A program made the translations under genes and the position numbers. From Candidatus Haladaptatiplasma halalkaliphilum (lineage in GTDB: Archaea > Thermoplasmatota > Thermoplasmata > Halarchaeoplasmatales > Halarchaeoplasmataceae), in assembly GCA_019594055.1 (NCBI GenBank), contig JAFDTY010000008.1, positions 1 to 39,000 of the forward strand: a stretch of DNA of 39,000 nucleotides. The letters are read 5' to 3'. The notes beneath the pieces are model-generated. The model worked only from the letters and a program-made list of their open reading frames with translations, was not told the DNA's origin and made no database searches. Every line of letters begins with the position of its first letter. The stretch's first letter is position 1. Of this stretch, positions 23,849 through 32,102 are shown one piece after another.

Positions 23849-25012
23849 TCATCCCTTTATCAATTCAACAAGCTTTTGCTCCAGCAGACCGGCCGGTATG
23901 TCGCTCAAGGATACCTTGGTGGTTCGCCCCTTGCCGGATGCCACGGTCTCGGTTTCCAGCATGCCGTCACCTGAAAGTGACTTGAGGTATTTCCAGAACT
24001 GGGTGTGACCCAGCACTTCCCTGCCGTAGGTTTCGCACAGTACATGGTAATGGGATTCCAGGTCTCCCGTGGTGGTGAACGAACGATTTCTGAGTTTCTG
24101 GGCTGCGGAAAGTAGTATCAACCTTTCGTTTTCGTTCAGTCCCCTCAACCTGCTGGCGGTCATGTAGGGGTCGATATCCGCCTTGGCTGTCCTGATATCC
24201 TCGGGTCCTATCTGATTCTGCCCCTTCTCCTCGGCAAGGAGGGCGGCCTTCTCCATCAGCTCGATACCCAGACGGGCGTCCCCCCTCTCCCCGGCGATTA
24301 GAGCGAGCAGGTTCAATTCTTCTTCTTCGATGGAACCGGGATACAGGGCAAGTTCGCCCCGGTAGGACAGTATATCGAATAATTGAGCCTTGTCGTACTG
24401 TTCGAGTAGCAGACGATTGCCCCTCTTGAAGGTGCTAAGGGCGCTTTCGTCCAGAAGTTCAAGAACATTTTTTTGGGAGATGAGGATGAGTGACAGGCTG
24501 CCCCTGGGTGCGATGGTCTCGTCGTCGAATCTGGATAGTAGGAATATCAGCTCGGGTCCGTCCCGCTGTATCAGTGAATCCGCCTCGTCGAGAACCACAA
24601 AGAGGTGGGTACCCGAGTCCTTGATGTGTCGCCTTATTATCTCCATCATCTCCCCCACGGAGAACCCCCTATCGGGGAAACCCTTATCGAACTTGTGGAT
24701 TATCTTCCACAGTACGAGGCTCTTGTTGCTCCTCTTGCGGCAGTTGATGAACACGTAATCGACCTTCCTTTCCCTTTCGGCAGCCCAGTCCTCATAGTCC
24801 ATGCAGAATCTCTTTGCCGAGGCTGTCTTACCCGTCCCCACATTTCCCTGGAGGAACACGTTCTGTGATACTCCGTCCTCGATCACCCTGCGAAAGAGCA
24901 TGAACAGTTTCTGCTGCTCGTCCTCCCTGTGGGGTAGTTTGTCGGGTACGAAATCGAAGGACAGTTTCTTCGGTGACCTGATTATCTTTCCTGAGGGTGA
25001 TCTGAATTTCAT
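23849..25012 (-). CDS. Orc1/Cdc6-type AAA+ protein
   Basis: AAA+ initiator-type protein of 387 aa. Walker A GNVGTGKT is at residues 56-63 and Walker B LFVVLDEAD at 137-145. Sensor 2 is in the GERGDARLGIELMEKAA stretch, typical of Orc1/Cdc6. The C-terminus has a winged helix (LGHTQFWKYLKSLSGDGMLETE, near 330-365) for DNA binding. The track GTG start at 25021 adds three residues; ATG 25012 is preferred. It follows the bactofilin-like gene by 18 nt and precedes the OB-fold gene. It may be a divergent Orc1/Cdc6 paralog rather than the main initiator, because no origin-like repeats are apparent. Confidence 0.85.
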   Translation of the reverse strand: MKFRSPSGKIIRSPKKLSFDFVPDKLPHREDEQQKLFMLFRRVIEDGVSQNVFLQGNVGTGKTASAKRFCMDYEDWAAERERKVDYVFINCRKRSNKSLVLWKIIHKFDKGFPDRGFSVGEMMEIIRRHIKDSGTHLFVVLDEADSLIQRDGPELIFLLSRFDDETIAPRGSLSLILISQKNVLELLDESALSTFKRGNRLLLEQYDKAQLFDILSYRGELALYPGSIEEEELNLLALIAGERGDARLGIELMEKAALLAEEKGQNQIGPEDIRTAKADIDPYMTASRLRGLNENERLILLSAAQKLRNRSFTTTGDLESHYHVLCETYGREVLGHTQFWKYLKSLSGDGMLETETVASGKGRTTKVSLSDIPAGLLEQKLVELIKG

Positions 25013-25030
25013 GCTCAACACTTTTAGTCA

Positions 25031-25885
25031 TCACTTTTTGATCTCGGCCCCGCAGAACCCGCAGTAATCCGACTCCCCGTCGGCGGTGTTGTCGCATATG
25101 GGGCAGATGACCTCGTTTTCATGGTCTTCCTCGTATCCGTCGTCTTCGTCTTCTTCTTCATCATGGCCCCAGGGTTCGGCGCCCTGGCTTTCCTCGTCGG
25201 TTACCCCATTCATCTCGCTTTCTATCTCCTCCCTGGTCTTGGGCATAACGGAGCCGTGTATGGCCACCCTGCTTTCCGCCTTGAGCTCCCCCGCATATTC
25301 GACGTTACCTTCAACCTTTGTATTCTCCATGAGGTGTATGTCACCCAGGGACGAGATGTCCTCCACCTTTGAATTCGCCCCCACCGATACCCCGCCGTTG
25401 CTCTCTATGGCACCGACGGTTACCTTCTCGTACAGGGTCACATCGAAGCCCTTTATCATCCCGTGGATCACACTGGAACCTCCCACTGCAACGGAACCGT
25501 TTTCCGACAGTATGTCACCGTGGATGGTGCATGACTCTCCCACGGTGATGTCTTCTCCACCCGTCAACGAGCCTTTGACCACCACATTGTCCTCTATTAT
25601 CAGGGAACCGCCACAATATATATCACCGACTATCTCCGAATCGGAGTGGATGAGCAGTTCGTCCGGTGTGCGTATGGTGTTGATGCCCGCCATCTCCTTC
25701 AACCTGTTTATATCGTCCATCAGGCTTTGGTTCTCCTGGTTCAGTTCGTCCATCTCCTTTCTCATGTGTTCGTTCTCTTCCTCAAGGTCCTTCATCAAAG
25801 CCTTTTTCTCCTTGGCGAGACCTTCGAATTCTCCGGCCTGGCTCAGTTGAGATTTCAGCTCCTTTATCACCCTTTCACTATCCAT
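25031..25885 (-). CDS. Bactofilin-like polymer-forming protein with coiled coil and zinc ribbon
   Basis: A 284-aa protein of unusual build. Residues 1-70 form a long coiled coil (LMKDLEEENEHMRKEMDEL). Residues about 75-210 are a beta-helical bactofilin-like domain with repeated VGGSxVIHGxI turns, such as VKGSLTGGEDITVGE and SSVIHGMIKG. A glutamate/aspartate-rich linker follows (about 230-262). The end is a zinc ribbon CPICDN...CGFCG. Bactofilins form cytoskeletal filaments; the coiled coil and ribbon are extra. The ATG at 25885 is preferred over the GTG at 25891. It is followed by Orc1/Cdc6 and preceded by a 38-aa coiled-coil ORF. Confidence 0.75.
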   Translation of the reverse strand: MDSERVIKELKSQLSQAGEFEGLAKEKKALMKDLEEENEHMRKEMDELNQENQSLMDDINRLKEMAGINTIRTPDELLIHSDSEIVGDIYCGGSLIIEDNVVVKGSLTGGEDITVGESCTIHGDILSENGSVAVGGSSVIHGMIKGFDVTLYEKVTVGAIESNGGVSVGANSKVEDISSLGDIHLMENTKVEGNVEYAGELKAESRVAIHGSVMPKTREEIESEMNGVTDEESQGAEPWGHDEEEDEDDGYEEDHENEVICPICDNTADGESDYCGFCGAEIKK

Positions 25886-25921
25886 GATCACATCTCTTTT
25901 ATCGGAGAGTATTGTGATCTT

Positions 25922-26038
25922 TTACTCCTTCAGACGTGCAAGCTCGTTATTAAGCTTCACCCTTTCCGCCTTAAGCTTCTTGATGTGCGATTGGTAGGCT
26001 TCAAGTTTTCTTCTTATCAAATCATTATCTGTGGACAT
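25922..26038 (-). CDS. 38-aa coiled-coil microprotein (not in ORF track)
   Basis: Reading the minus strand from ATG at 26038 gives MSTDNDLIRRKLEAYQSHIK then KLKAERVKLNNELARLKE and TAA at 25922. Leucines and other hydrophobic residues fall in heptads, so the peptide is predicted to form a coiled coil. A GGTAATATC-like site precedes the ATG. It lies 36 nt upstream of the bactofilin-like gene, whose N-terminus is also a coiled coil, so the two could form a mixed coiled coil. It is below the track length cut-off. No homology can be claimed for a peptide of this size. Confidence 0.6.
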   Translation of the reverse strand: MSTDNDLIRRKLEAYQSHIKKLKAERVKLNNELARLKE

Positions 26039-26091
26039 GATATTACCTTTTATTATCTATCCTCTTTGACGTATTTAGTTTTTATCCATAA

Positions 26092-26745
26092 TCAGCGGAT
26101 GATGCGAAAGCCTTTTTTTTCGAGTTTCGCCACCACACCCTGGAGCCTTTCGACTTCCATGATAGAAAAAAGCAATCCCTTCTTGGACAGGCGGTGTAAG
26201 TTCTTGGCCATGACCTCTTCACGATGTTCTTCGAGTTCCCTGTAACCCTTCAACTTGTTTATCTCGGTGTCCCATTGAAGTGCGAACTCCAAGGGATCGT
26301 CGGTCGTGAACCTTCTTTTCAACAATCTCTTCTCGCGAAAGGATTGCATTATCCAGTTGGAACCGGAAACATGTTTGCAGTACGCCATGGTGTAATGCTC
26401 ATCGTCCATATCTATGGAATTTATCTCCACCTCATGCTCCCGGCAGAATCTTATGAAGGCGACGTAAGAGGGTGGGGGGATACGCACCTCACCGAATCGT
26501 TCGAGGTTCTTCGCGTAGGCGGTTTCGGGGATGCTCATGGGATAATCCATATCCACCTGCCCGGAGTCCATCAGGTTCTCCAGGCCTTTGAGGTCCTCGG
26601 CTGACAGCGGGAGGGCACCGACCTGAAATTTCAAGCCTTCCATGAGTTGTTCCAAACGTTGGGACTCCGATACCAGTCCCTTGACCACCCCTTCAAGGTA
26701 GACCGTACCCCCTTCGGGGGACTCGAGGTGGTAGGAGGTGTTCAG
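26092..26745 (-). CDS. TraB/TIKI-like superfamily protein, probable CTG start
   Basis: The coding frame extends 19 codons beyond the track start at 26688 (GTG), as LNTSYHLESPEGGTVYLEG. The extension has no ATG, GTG or TTG. It ends at a CTG that overlaps the upstream TGA and is preceded by GAGAGGTGA, a near-perfect ribosome site 6 nt away. The product (217 aa) resembles the TraB/GumN/TIKI group: VYLEGVVKGLVSESQRLEQL in the position of the family's VYLIGTAHVS, and a C-terminal VMAKNLHRL followed by a hydrophobic turn. The catalytic Gx2H positions are not obvious, so it may be a degenerate member. It is coupled to the COG1395-type regulator. Confidence 0.5.
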   Translation of the reverse strand: MNTSYHLESPEGGTVYLEGVVKGLVSESQRLEQLMEGLKFQVGALPLSAEDLKGLENLMDSGQVDMDYPMSIPETAYAKNLERFGEVRIPPPSYVAFIRFCREHEVEINSIDMDDEHYTMAYCKHVSGSNWIMQSFREKRLLKRRFTTDDPLEFALQWDTEINKLKGYRELEEHREEVMAKNLHRLSKKGLLFSIMEVERLQGVVAKLEKKGFRIIR

Positions 26746-27692
26746 GACTGGTCACCTCTCTCCCTCAATAGATCCTGCACATCACTCTTGGATTCTATAC
26801 GGATCAGGTCTCTGCGGGCTATCAGGGGCGTCCCCTCGAGATTTATCCGGTCATAACTTCTCTTGATGAATATCACCGATTCCTTCTCCGTCACATGTGA
26901 TATGTTGGAGACTATCTTTGCCTTTTCCCTGAGACGTGCGTCACCCTTGGAGTGCATGCCGCTCAAAAGCACGAAGTCCTTATCCGATGTTATCGCCTCG
27001 AAGGGACAGCGGTACGTGGACACCATATCATATCCCACGGAAAGCAGTGTTTCGAAGATGAACTTCTGGAATTCGTCCATCACGTTGAGCTCGCCCAGCT
27101 CCGCCATGCCCTCCTTGTCATATTCCAGTGGGTTCAGGGGCATTATCATGTCCATGCCGAAGAACTCCTCCATCCTCAGGGCCACATCCAGATCGACTCC
27201 CATGCCCTCCTCGTACTTCTGGATGGCCTTCCGTGATACCCCCGCTATCTCAGCCAGGGTGCCCAGTGACATCTTCCTCTCGCTCCTTGCGTATCTGAGT
27301 ATATCGGAGTCTATGGATACGTAGAAACCACCGGGTGCCGAGAAAACGTAGGGGGGTATACCTTCGAGAAAAAGATCAGAGAGTGTGTTCGGAGAGAGCA
27401 GCGGGATCCCCCTTCTCGAGTATATGACACCCTGTTCCAGGGGGCGTTCGCCTCCCTTGAGTGCTATGAACAGGGGCGAGCCGTTCAGAGCGTTGGAGAG
27501 TATCTGTAGTTCACGTGCATTTTCCACCCTTGAACTGTCCGCATTGACGAAAACTCCAACTATCAGAAGTTGGTTGTCCTTGCGGGCTATGATATCAAAG
27601 CTGATACCCTTCTCGTTGTGCTTCTCCGAGAGGTAGAAACCCGCCCTGGCAAGGATATCCCTTACATTGTCAACAAGGTCAAGCCTGTTCAT
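26742..27692 (-). CDS. Archaeal HTH-type regulator of the COG1395 family
   Basis: A 316-aa protein of a family spread through euryarchaea. An N-terminal domain (residues 1-110, SFDIIARKDNQLLIVGVFVNADS) is a restriction-endonuclease-like fold without obvious active site. A Cro/C1-type helix-turn-helix follows, MSLGTLAEIAGVSRKAIQKYEEG (about 141-163). The C-terminal half repeats the nuclease-like pattern (IFETLLSVGYDMVSTYRCPFEAI). Family function is not established, though it is listed as a putative transcriptional regulator. A TATA-like ACTTATATAG is about 28 nt upstream. It heads the minus-strand operon that continues with the TraB-like gene. Confidence 0.85.
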   Translation of the reverse strand: MNRLDLVDNVRDILARAGFYLSEKHNEKGISFDIIARKDNQLLIVGVFVNADSSRVENARELQILSNALNGSPLFIALKGGERPLEQGVIYSRRGIPLLSPNTLSDLFLEGIPPYVFSAPGGFYVSIDSDILRYARSERKMSLGTLAEIAGVSRKAIQKYEEGMGVDLDVALRMEEFFGMDMIMPLNPLEYDKEGMAELGELNVMDEFQKFIFETLLSVGYDMVSTYRCPFEAITSDKDFVLLSGMHSKGDARLREKAKIVSNISHVTEKESVIFIKRSYDRINLEGTPLIARRDLIRIESKSDVQDLLRERGDQS

Positions 27693-27836
27693 CGGGTAAA
27701 AAATTAGCTTACGGTTCTATATAAGTTTGACGGAGGTTTTACCTAGTACAACATTCGGACTACCTTTATGGTATATGCAGGATGATTTCAACAGGCTGAG
27801 TGTCGCAAAATTTAAAACCATACCGGGTCTCCACCC

Positions 27837-28358
27837 ATGGATATGCCCGAAGAAATAGTGAGCTGCGGTTACCAGATCAGACAGGAAGGTGAGAAGAGGG
27901 AACTGATCATCAAGTGCAGGGAGTGCGAGGAGGACTTTTCCATGGAAAGCTGTATTCCCGGTATAGTCCTCGCCCTGGAGAAGGAGTACAACATATCCTC
28001 CGTTATACTATCGGATTACATCGAGAGACAGTACACAGGTATACCCCTGGATATACTGGAATTCCTTGCGAAGACGGGGCAGGAGCTCGATCGGATGGCC
28101 ACCAGGAACGTGAAAAAAACCGGATGCAAGGATTGCGCGATACACCCGGGGAGGATGTACCCCGGGTTAAAAAAAACACTCATGGTGGATACGGGAGAGG
28201 TCTACGGACAGGTGGTTGACCTGTCAAAGACGGTCATGGGGATGAAGGGGTGCGACGGATGCAGGAAGGCGGCAAAGGAGGAATTGGCCATGATCGGAGA
28301 GGAGCTTTTAAGGCTGAAATCCAGGGTGCTACTGGAGGCCTACGGGATAGTGGGATGA
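27837..28358 (+). CDS. Cysteine-rich protein of unknown function next to secretion ATPase
   Basis: A 173-aa protein I cannot place in a family. It has CRECEEDFSMESC (about residues 28-40), a helical middle, and two further Cys pairs, CKDCAIHPG and CDGCRKAAKEE. These could bind zinc or an iron-sulfur cluster, or form disulfides. No signal peptide or membrane segment is visible. A TATA-like AAATTTAAAACC is about 24 nt upstream of the ATG, so the leaderless start at 27837 is used. It is the first gene of an operon with the ATPase and membrane protein of a type II/IV secretion machine, 4 nt before the ATPase. Confidence 0.65.
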   Translation: MDMPEEIVSCGYQIRQEGEKRELIIKCRECEEDFSMESCIPGIVLALEKEYNISSVILSDYIERQYTGIPLDILEFLAKTGQELDRMATRNVKKTGCKDCAIHPGRMYPGLKKTLMVDTGEVYGQVVDLSKTVMGMKGCDGCRKAAKEELAMIGEELLRLKSRVLLEAYGIVG

Positions 28359-28362
28359 TACC

Positions 28363-30084
28363 ATGGAATACGTTCATCTGTTGAAGGAATTGAAGGGCGT
28401 TAAGGGGGAGAGGGTACACCACGGTATCAACAGGATATTCCAAAGGGAGAGAAACCTGAGACCCGGGTTTTCATACACCTGGGTGAACACCTCCGTCCCC
28501 CGGGATGCCGTGAAGGTGATCGAGTACCACGTGGGTGGCACCAAGGTAAGTCTGTACAGGCAGCCCAACGCCACCGAGGACCTATACCATATCTTGCCAC
28601 CGGAATACGGGATGGACAACAACATGGCAAAACTCGTTTACCTGGTGAAGGGCGCCCTCTCGGACGAATCACCCAGGGGTATGGACCTGACCAGACCGGA
28701 ACAGGTGAGCGATTACGTTACATCCAGGGGCAAGGACCTTCTCTACAGGACGGCAAAGAGGATGGAGATGGAGTTGGGGAAGGACAGGAACGAGGAGATA
28801 CGCCGACTGGACGACCTTTCCCAGATGCTGCGAAAATACACCGCAGGCTACGGTATACTGGAAACATTCCTCAGGGACCCCCTGGTGGAGGATATCTATG
28901 TCGATGCACCAGCGGAATACAACAACGTGTATATTGAATTGGGGGGTATATCGGAGATAAGGGAAAAGTGCCGCACCAATGTGTTCCTCTCGGAGCGTGA
29001 CATGGAGAGCATCCTTTCAAGGTTTCGCTCAGAGAGCGGCAAGCCCTTTTCAGAGGCTTTTCCGGTACTGGAGATAGACCTGAACGAGTACGACACCCGT
29101 GTTACGGTCATCGGGCCTCCCCTGAGCCCCGACGGCAAGGCCTTTGCATTGAGACGGCGCAATACCGAGCCGTGGACCCTCCCCAGGCTGATACGGGCGG
29201 GAAGCCTGACACCCATGACGGCGGGCCTCCTATCATTCCTCATAGACGGCAGGAGCACCATACTGGTTGCCGGCAGTCGGGGGGCCGGGAAGACCACCCT
29301 CCTGGGATCACTCATGATGGAATTCCCTAAAAGCCAGCGTGTACTTACCATAGAGGACACCCGCGAACTCCCCGGCAGGGACATGCAGAAACTTGGTTAC
29401 AACGTTCAGGCAATGACCGTGGGTTCGTTGCTAGAGGAAGGCAACCTCACGGCGGACGACGCCCTCAGGGTGTCACTGAGACTGGGGGAGTCATCCATAG
29501 TTCTCGGTGAGGTGAGAGGGCAGGAAGCCCGTACCCTCTACGAAGCCATGAGGGCGGGAACCGCGGGAAGCGCCGTGATGGGTACCATACACGGAAACTC
29601 TCCCCAGGCTGTCTACGAACGGGTGGTACACGATATGGGCATATCCAAGGAGAGTTTCGGAGCGACGGACATAATCGTGGTAGCGGGTATAATACGTCCC
29701 GGGGGGATGCAGAGAAGGCTGCGAAGGGTAACTCATGTAACCGAGTACAACGACGGTGACTTTAACGACCTCATGAGATACGAGGATGGGCTGGAGCCCA
29801 CGGATACCCTCAGACGCACATCGGAGAAGATAGGTGCCATCGCACGTTCCTGGGGCCTTACCTACGAACAGGCGATAAACAATATCGGTGTACGCTCGAT
29901 GATCCGGGAGAAGATGGTCGAAACCTCCGTTAAGAAGGGATTGGAACTCCTGAGCCCCGCCTGGGTGGCAGAGGCGAATGAGATGTTCTGGAACCTCATA
30001 GAGGCACACCACGGTACCGGTAGCTACGAGGAAGTAGGAAAAGATTGGCTGGAATGGTATGAAGAGAGAACAAGATATATCTAG
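28363..30084 (+). CDS. Type II/IV secretion system ATPase (TadA/ArlI-like)
   Basis: Hexameric ATPase of the VirB11/GspE superfamily (573 aa), powering assembly of archaeal pili or related structures. Walker A GSRGAGKTT is near residue 304, the Asp box IEDTRELP near 328, Walker B with the conserved Glu VLGEVRG near 381, and the His box GTIHGNSP near 408. The N-terminal 200 residues form the family-specific domain with the EDIYVDAPAEYNNVYIE entry. The C-terminal extension is longer than in ArlI. It overlaps the membrane partner gene by 26 nt, so both are translated together. Confidence 0.88.
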   Translation: MEYVHLLKELKGVKGERVHHGINRIFQRERNLRPGFSYTWVNTSVPRDAVKVIEYHVGGTKVSLYRQPNATEDLYHILPPEYGMDNNMAKLVYLVKGALSDESPRGMDLTRPEQVSDYVTSRGKDLLYRTAKRMEMELGKDRNEEIRRLDDLSQMLRKYTAGYGILETFLRDPLVEDIYVDAPAEYNNVYIELGGISEIREKCRTNVFLSERDMESILSRFRSESGKPFSEAFPVLEIDLNEYDTRVTVIGPPLSPDGKAFALRRRNTEPWTLPRLIRAGSLTPMTAGLLSFLIDGRSTILVAGSRGAGKTTLLGSLMMEFPKSQRVLTIEDTRELPGRDMQKLGYNVQAMTVGSLLEEGNLTADDALRVSLRLGESSIVLGEVRGQEARTLYEAMRAGTAGSAVMGTIHGNSPQAVYERVVHDMGISKESFGATDIIVVAGIIRPGGMQRRLRRVTHVTEYNDGDFNDLMRYEDGLEPTDTLRRTSEKIGAIARSWGLTYEQAINNIGVRSMIREKMVETSVKKGLELLSPAWVAEANEMFWNLIEAHHGTGSYEEVGKDWLEWYEERTRYI

Positions 30085-32071
30085 GTCCTACGAGAGATGG
30101 TGCAGGGAGGTGAGTAAAAGGTGGGGCCCCACCAGGGATGAGAGGGAGGAGGCCAAGGAGAAGAGACGGGGGAGATACATTGAACGTTCCAAGGAACTCA
30201 GGAAGGCCGAGGGGTATCTCAAAGAGGTGAAGATAGTACGGGGTGAAGGTTCAAGGGAGTATGCGAAGGCGAAAAAGTCCTACGAAAAGTCGGTAAAACT
30301 GTACGATATCTCCAAAAGGGCCTACCGTCACGATGATTTCAAGAAGACCATGTACTTCGTGGACATGGACCTGGAGTACGAGGACGTACTGCTTTTCTCC
30401 GTGCTAATGACCGTTCTGTCACTGGTGGCTGTCCTCTCCGTATTTACACTTTTGCACTACCTGCTCTACCCCCTGGACTTTCTGGACCTTCTGCTTTATG
30501 TTATACCCGCCGCCCTGCTGGTACCCGTGGGAGTTCTTGCACTGGTGTCCAGCTATCCCGATATACTGGAAAGGAAGTTAAAGGCCGAAAGCATAGGTCG
30601 GGCGCCGGAGAGCATAAACTACATGACCATGTCCATGAGGGTGCGCCCTTCACTTTACCGGGCGGTTTCCTTCTCAGCCAAGCACACCGAGGAGCCCATG
30701 GCGTCCGGTTTGAACAAGGTTTTGTGGGATGTGTACACCAGGAAGAAGTCCAGCCTGGAGGAATCTTTCGTCGACTTCGCCCTTCAGTGGGGGGAATGGA
30801 ACGAGGACCTCAAACGCGCCCTTTATGCGGTCCGTTCCGCGATGCTGGAAAAGACAAGACACGGCCTCAACGCCTCCCTGGAGAAGGCAAACGACATAAT
30901 CATACGAGGCACCAAGAGACAGGTGGAGGATTTCTCCAATTCCCTCACCACCCCCACCACCATACTCTTCGCCATAGGCGTACTGCTGCCCCTTATAATA
31001 GGTGCGATGCTGCCGATGCTAGCCCTGGGAGACCTTGACATAGGTGGGTTCTCGGCGGATGAGGCCGCCGCTGCCGGAGGTATGGGCGTCTTCCAGATAA
31101 TCATCATAATGAACGTCATAGCCCCCGCCGGGGCCTTCATATATTCGTACAAGATACTCCTGAACCGACCCGGGACCACTTCGCCACCCGATGTACCCGT
31201 ATCGAAAGACAGGGCCCGGACCCTCGGAGTCAGCTTGATCATAGGTATCCTGCTCTCCCTGTTCCCAATACTTTTTCACGGGTACCTGGACCCCTTGATG
31301 CCTTTGCCCTATTTCTGGCCACCGGTGGGTGCCTTATCATATTACTGCCTGAAAACCACCTGGGACGTAAAGAGGGAAAGGCGGGTGATCAAGACCATGG
31401 AGCGGGAGTTTCCCGATGCCCTTTTCCAGCTGGGAAGCCGGATAGCCGAGGGCATGGCCGTGGAGATAGCCTTCCAGAAGACGGGAAAGGCCATGGCCGG
31501 TACTGAGATAGGAAATCTACTGGATAGGATAACCAGTTCACTGCAGATCAACCGTCTGCCCCTGGAGGATGCCCTGTTCGGTGACGAGGGTGTACTCACG
31601 AAGCTGCCGTCCCGTACCATAAAGGCCACCATGAGAACGGTGGTGGAGGTAACGAAAAAGGACCCCGCCGAAGCGGGCAAGACCATAATCCAGATATCGA
31701 ATTTTCTCAGGGATATGGAGGAGATGGAACACGACATCAGGTCCAAGCTTTCACAGTCCGTGGAGATGATGAAGGGCACCGCCATGATCTTCGCACCCAT
31801 GGTGATGGGGGTTGTGGTATCCCTCTACTTCATGCTGTACGATATATTCTCGGAGATATCTTCCGTCGATATGATCTCCCCCATGGCCTTTACCACCGTG
31901 GTGGGTGTTTACCTGGTGCTGATGTGTTTGGTGATCACATATTTTACCACCGGTATAAAGACGAGGGTGGACCCGGTGGAATTCAAGTACGAGGTGGGCC
32001 TCATACTGCCGGTATGCATGGGATTGTACTCGGTGGCGGTGATATTGGGCCGGGTTGGATTGGCTGGATGA
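30059..32071 (+). CDS. Type II secretion F-domain membrane protein (TadC/ArlJ-like, two F domains)
   Basis: Platform protein of the pilus or secretion machine (670 aa). The N-terminal 100 residues are highly charged and helical. It has two GspF-like halves, each with an amphipathic F domain (SMRVRPSLYRAVSFSAKHTEEP; SRIAEGMAVEIAFQKTGKAMAG) followed by membrane helices. About seven to nine membrane segments are visible, such as FSVLMTVLSLVAVLSVFTLL, LFAIGVLLPLIIGAMLPMLA, FAPMVMGVVVSLYFMLYDIF and LPVCMGLYSVAVILGRVGLAG. This two-half layout is common in archaea. No pilin or prepilin peptidase gene follows; a pilin-like protein lies 5 kb away. Confidence 0.87.
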   Translation: MKREQDISRSYERWCREVSKRWGPTRDEREEAKEKRRGRYIERSKELRKAEGYLKEVKIVRGEGSREYAKAKKSYEKSVKLYDISKRAYRHDDFKKTMYFVDMDLEYEDVLLFSVLMTVLSLVAVLSVFTLLHYLLYPLDFLDLLLYVIPAALLVPVGVLALVSSYPDILERKLKAESIGRAPESINYMTMSMRVRPSLYRAVSFSAKHTEEPMASGLNKVLWDVYTRKKSSLEESFVDFALQWGEWNEDLKRALYAVRSAMLEKTRHGLNASLEKANDIIIRGTKRQVEDFSNSLTTPTTILFAIGVLLPLIIGAMLPMLALGDLDIGGFSADEAAAAGGMGVFQIIIIMNVIAPAGAFIYSYKILLNRPGTTSPPDVPVSKDRARTLGVSLIIGILLSLFPILFHGYLDPLMPLPYFWPPVGALSYYCLKTTWDVKRERRVIKTMEREFPDALFQLGSRIAEGMAVEIAFQKTGKAMAGTEIGNLLDRITSSLQINRLPLEDALFGDEGVLTKLPSRTIKATMRTVVEVTKKDPAEAGKTIIQISNFLRDMEEMEHDIRSKLSQSVEMMKGTAMIFAPMVMGVVVSLYFMLYDIFSEISSVDMISPMAFTTVVGVYLVLMCLVITYFTTGIKTRVDPVEFKYEVGLILPVCMGLYSVAVILGRVGLAG

Positions 32072-32102
32072 TATCACACACCCCCAGTCAGAAACCCACA
32101 GC

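Noticed and set aside
25086-25850. 254-aa plus-strand ORF, serine-rich
   Set aside because: Antisense to the bactofilin-like gene; the serine richness comes from the complementary acidic codons.
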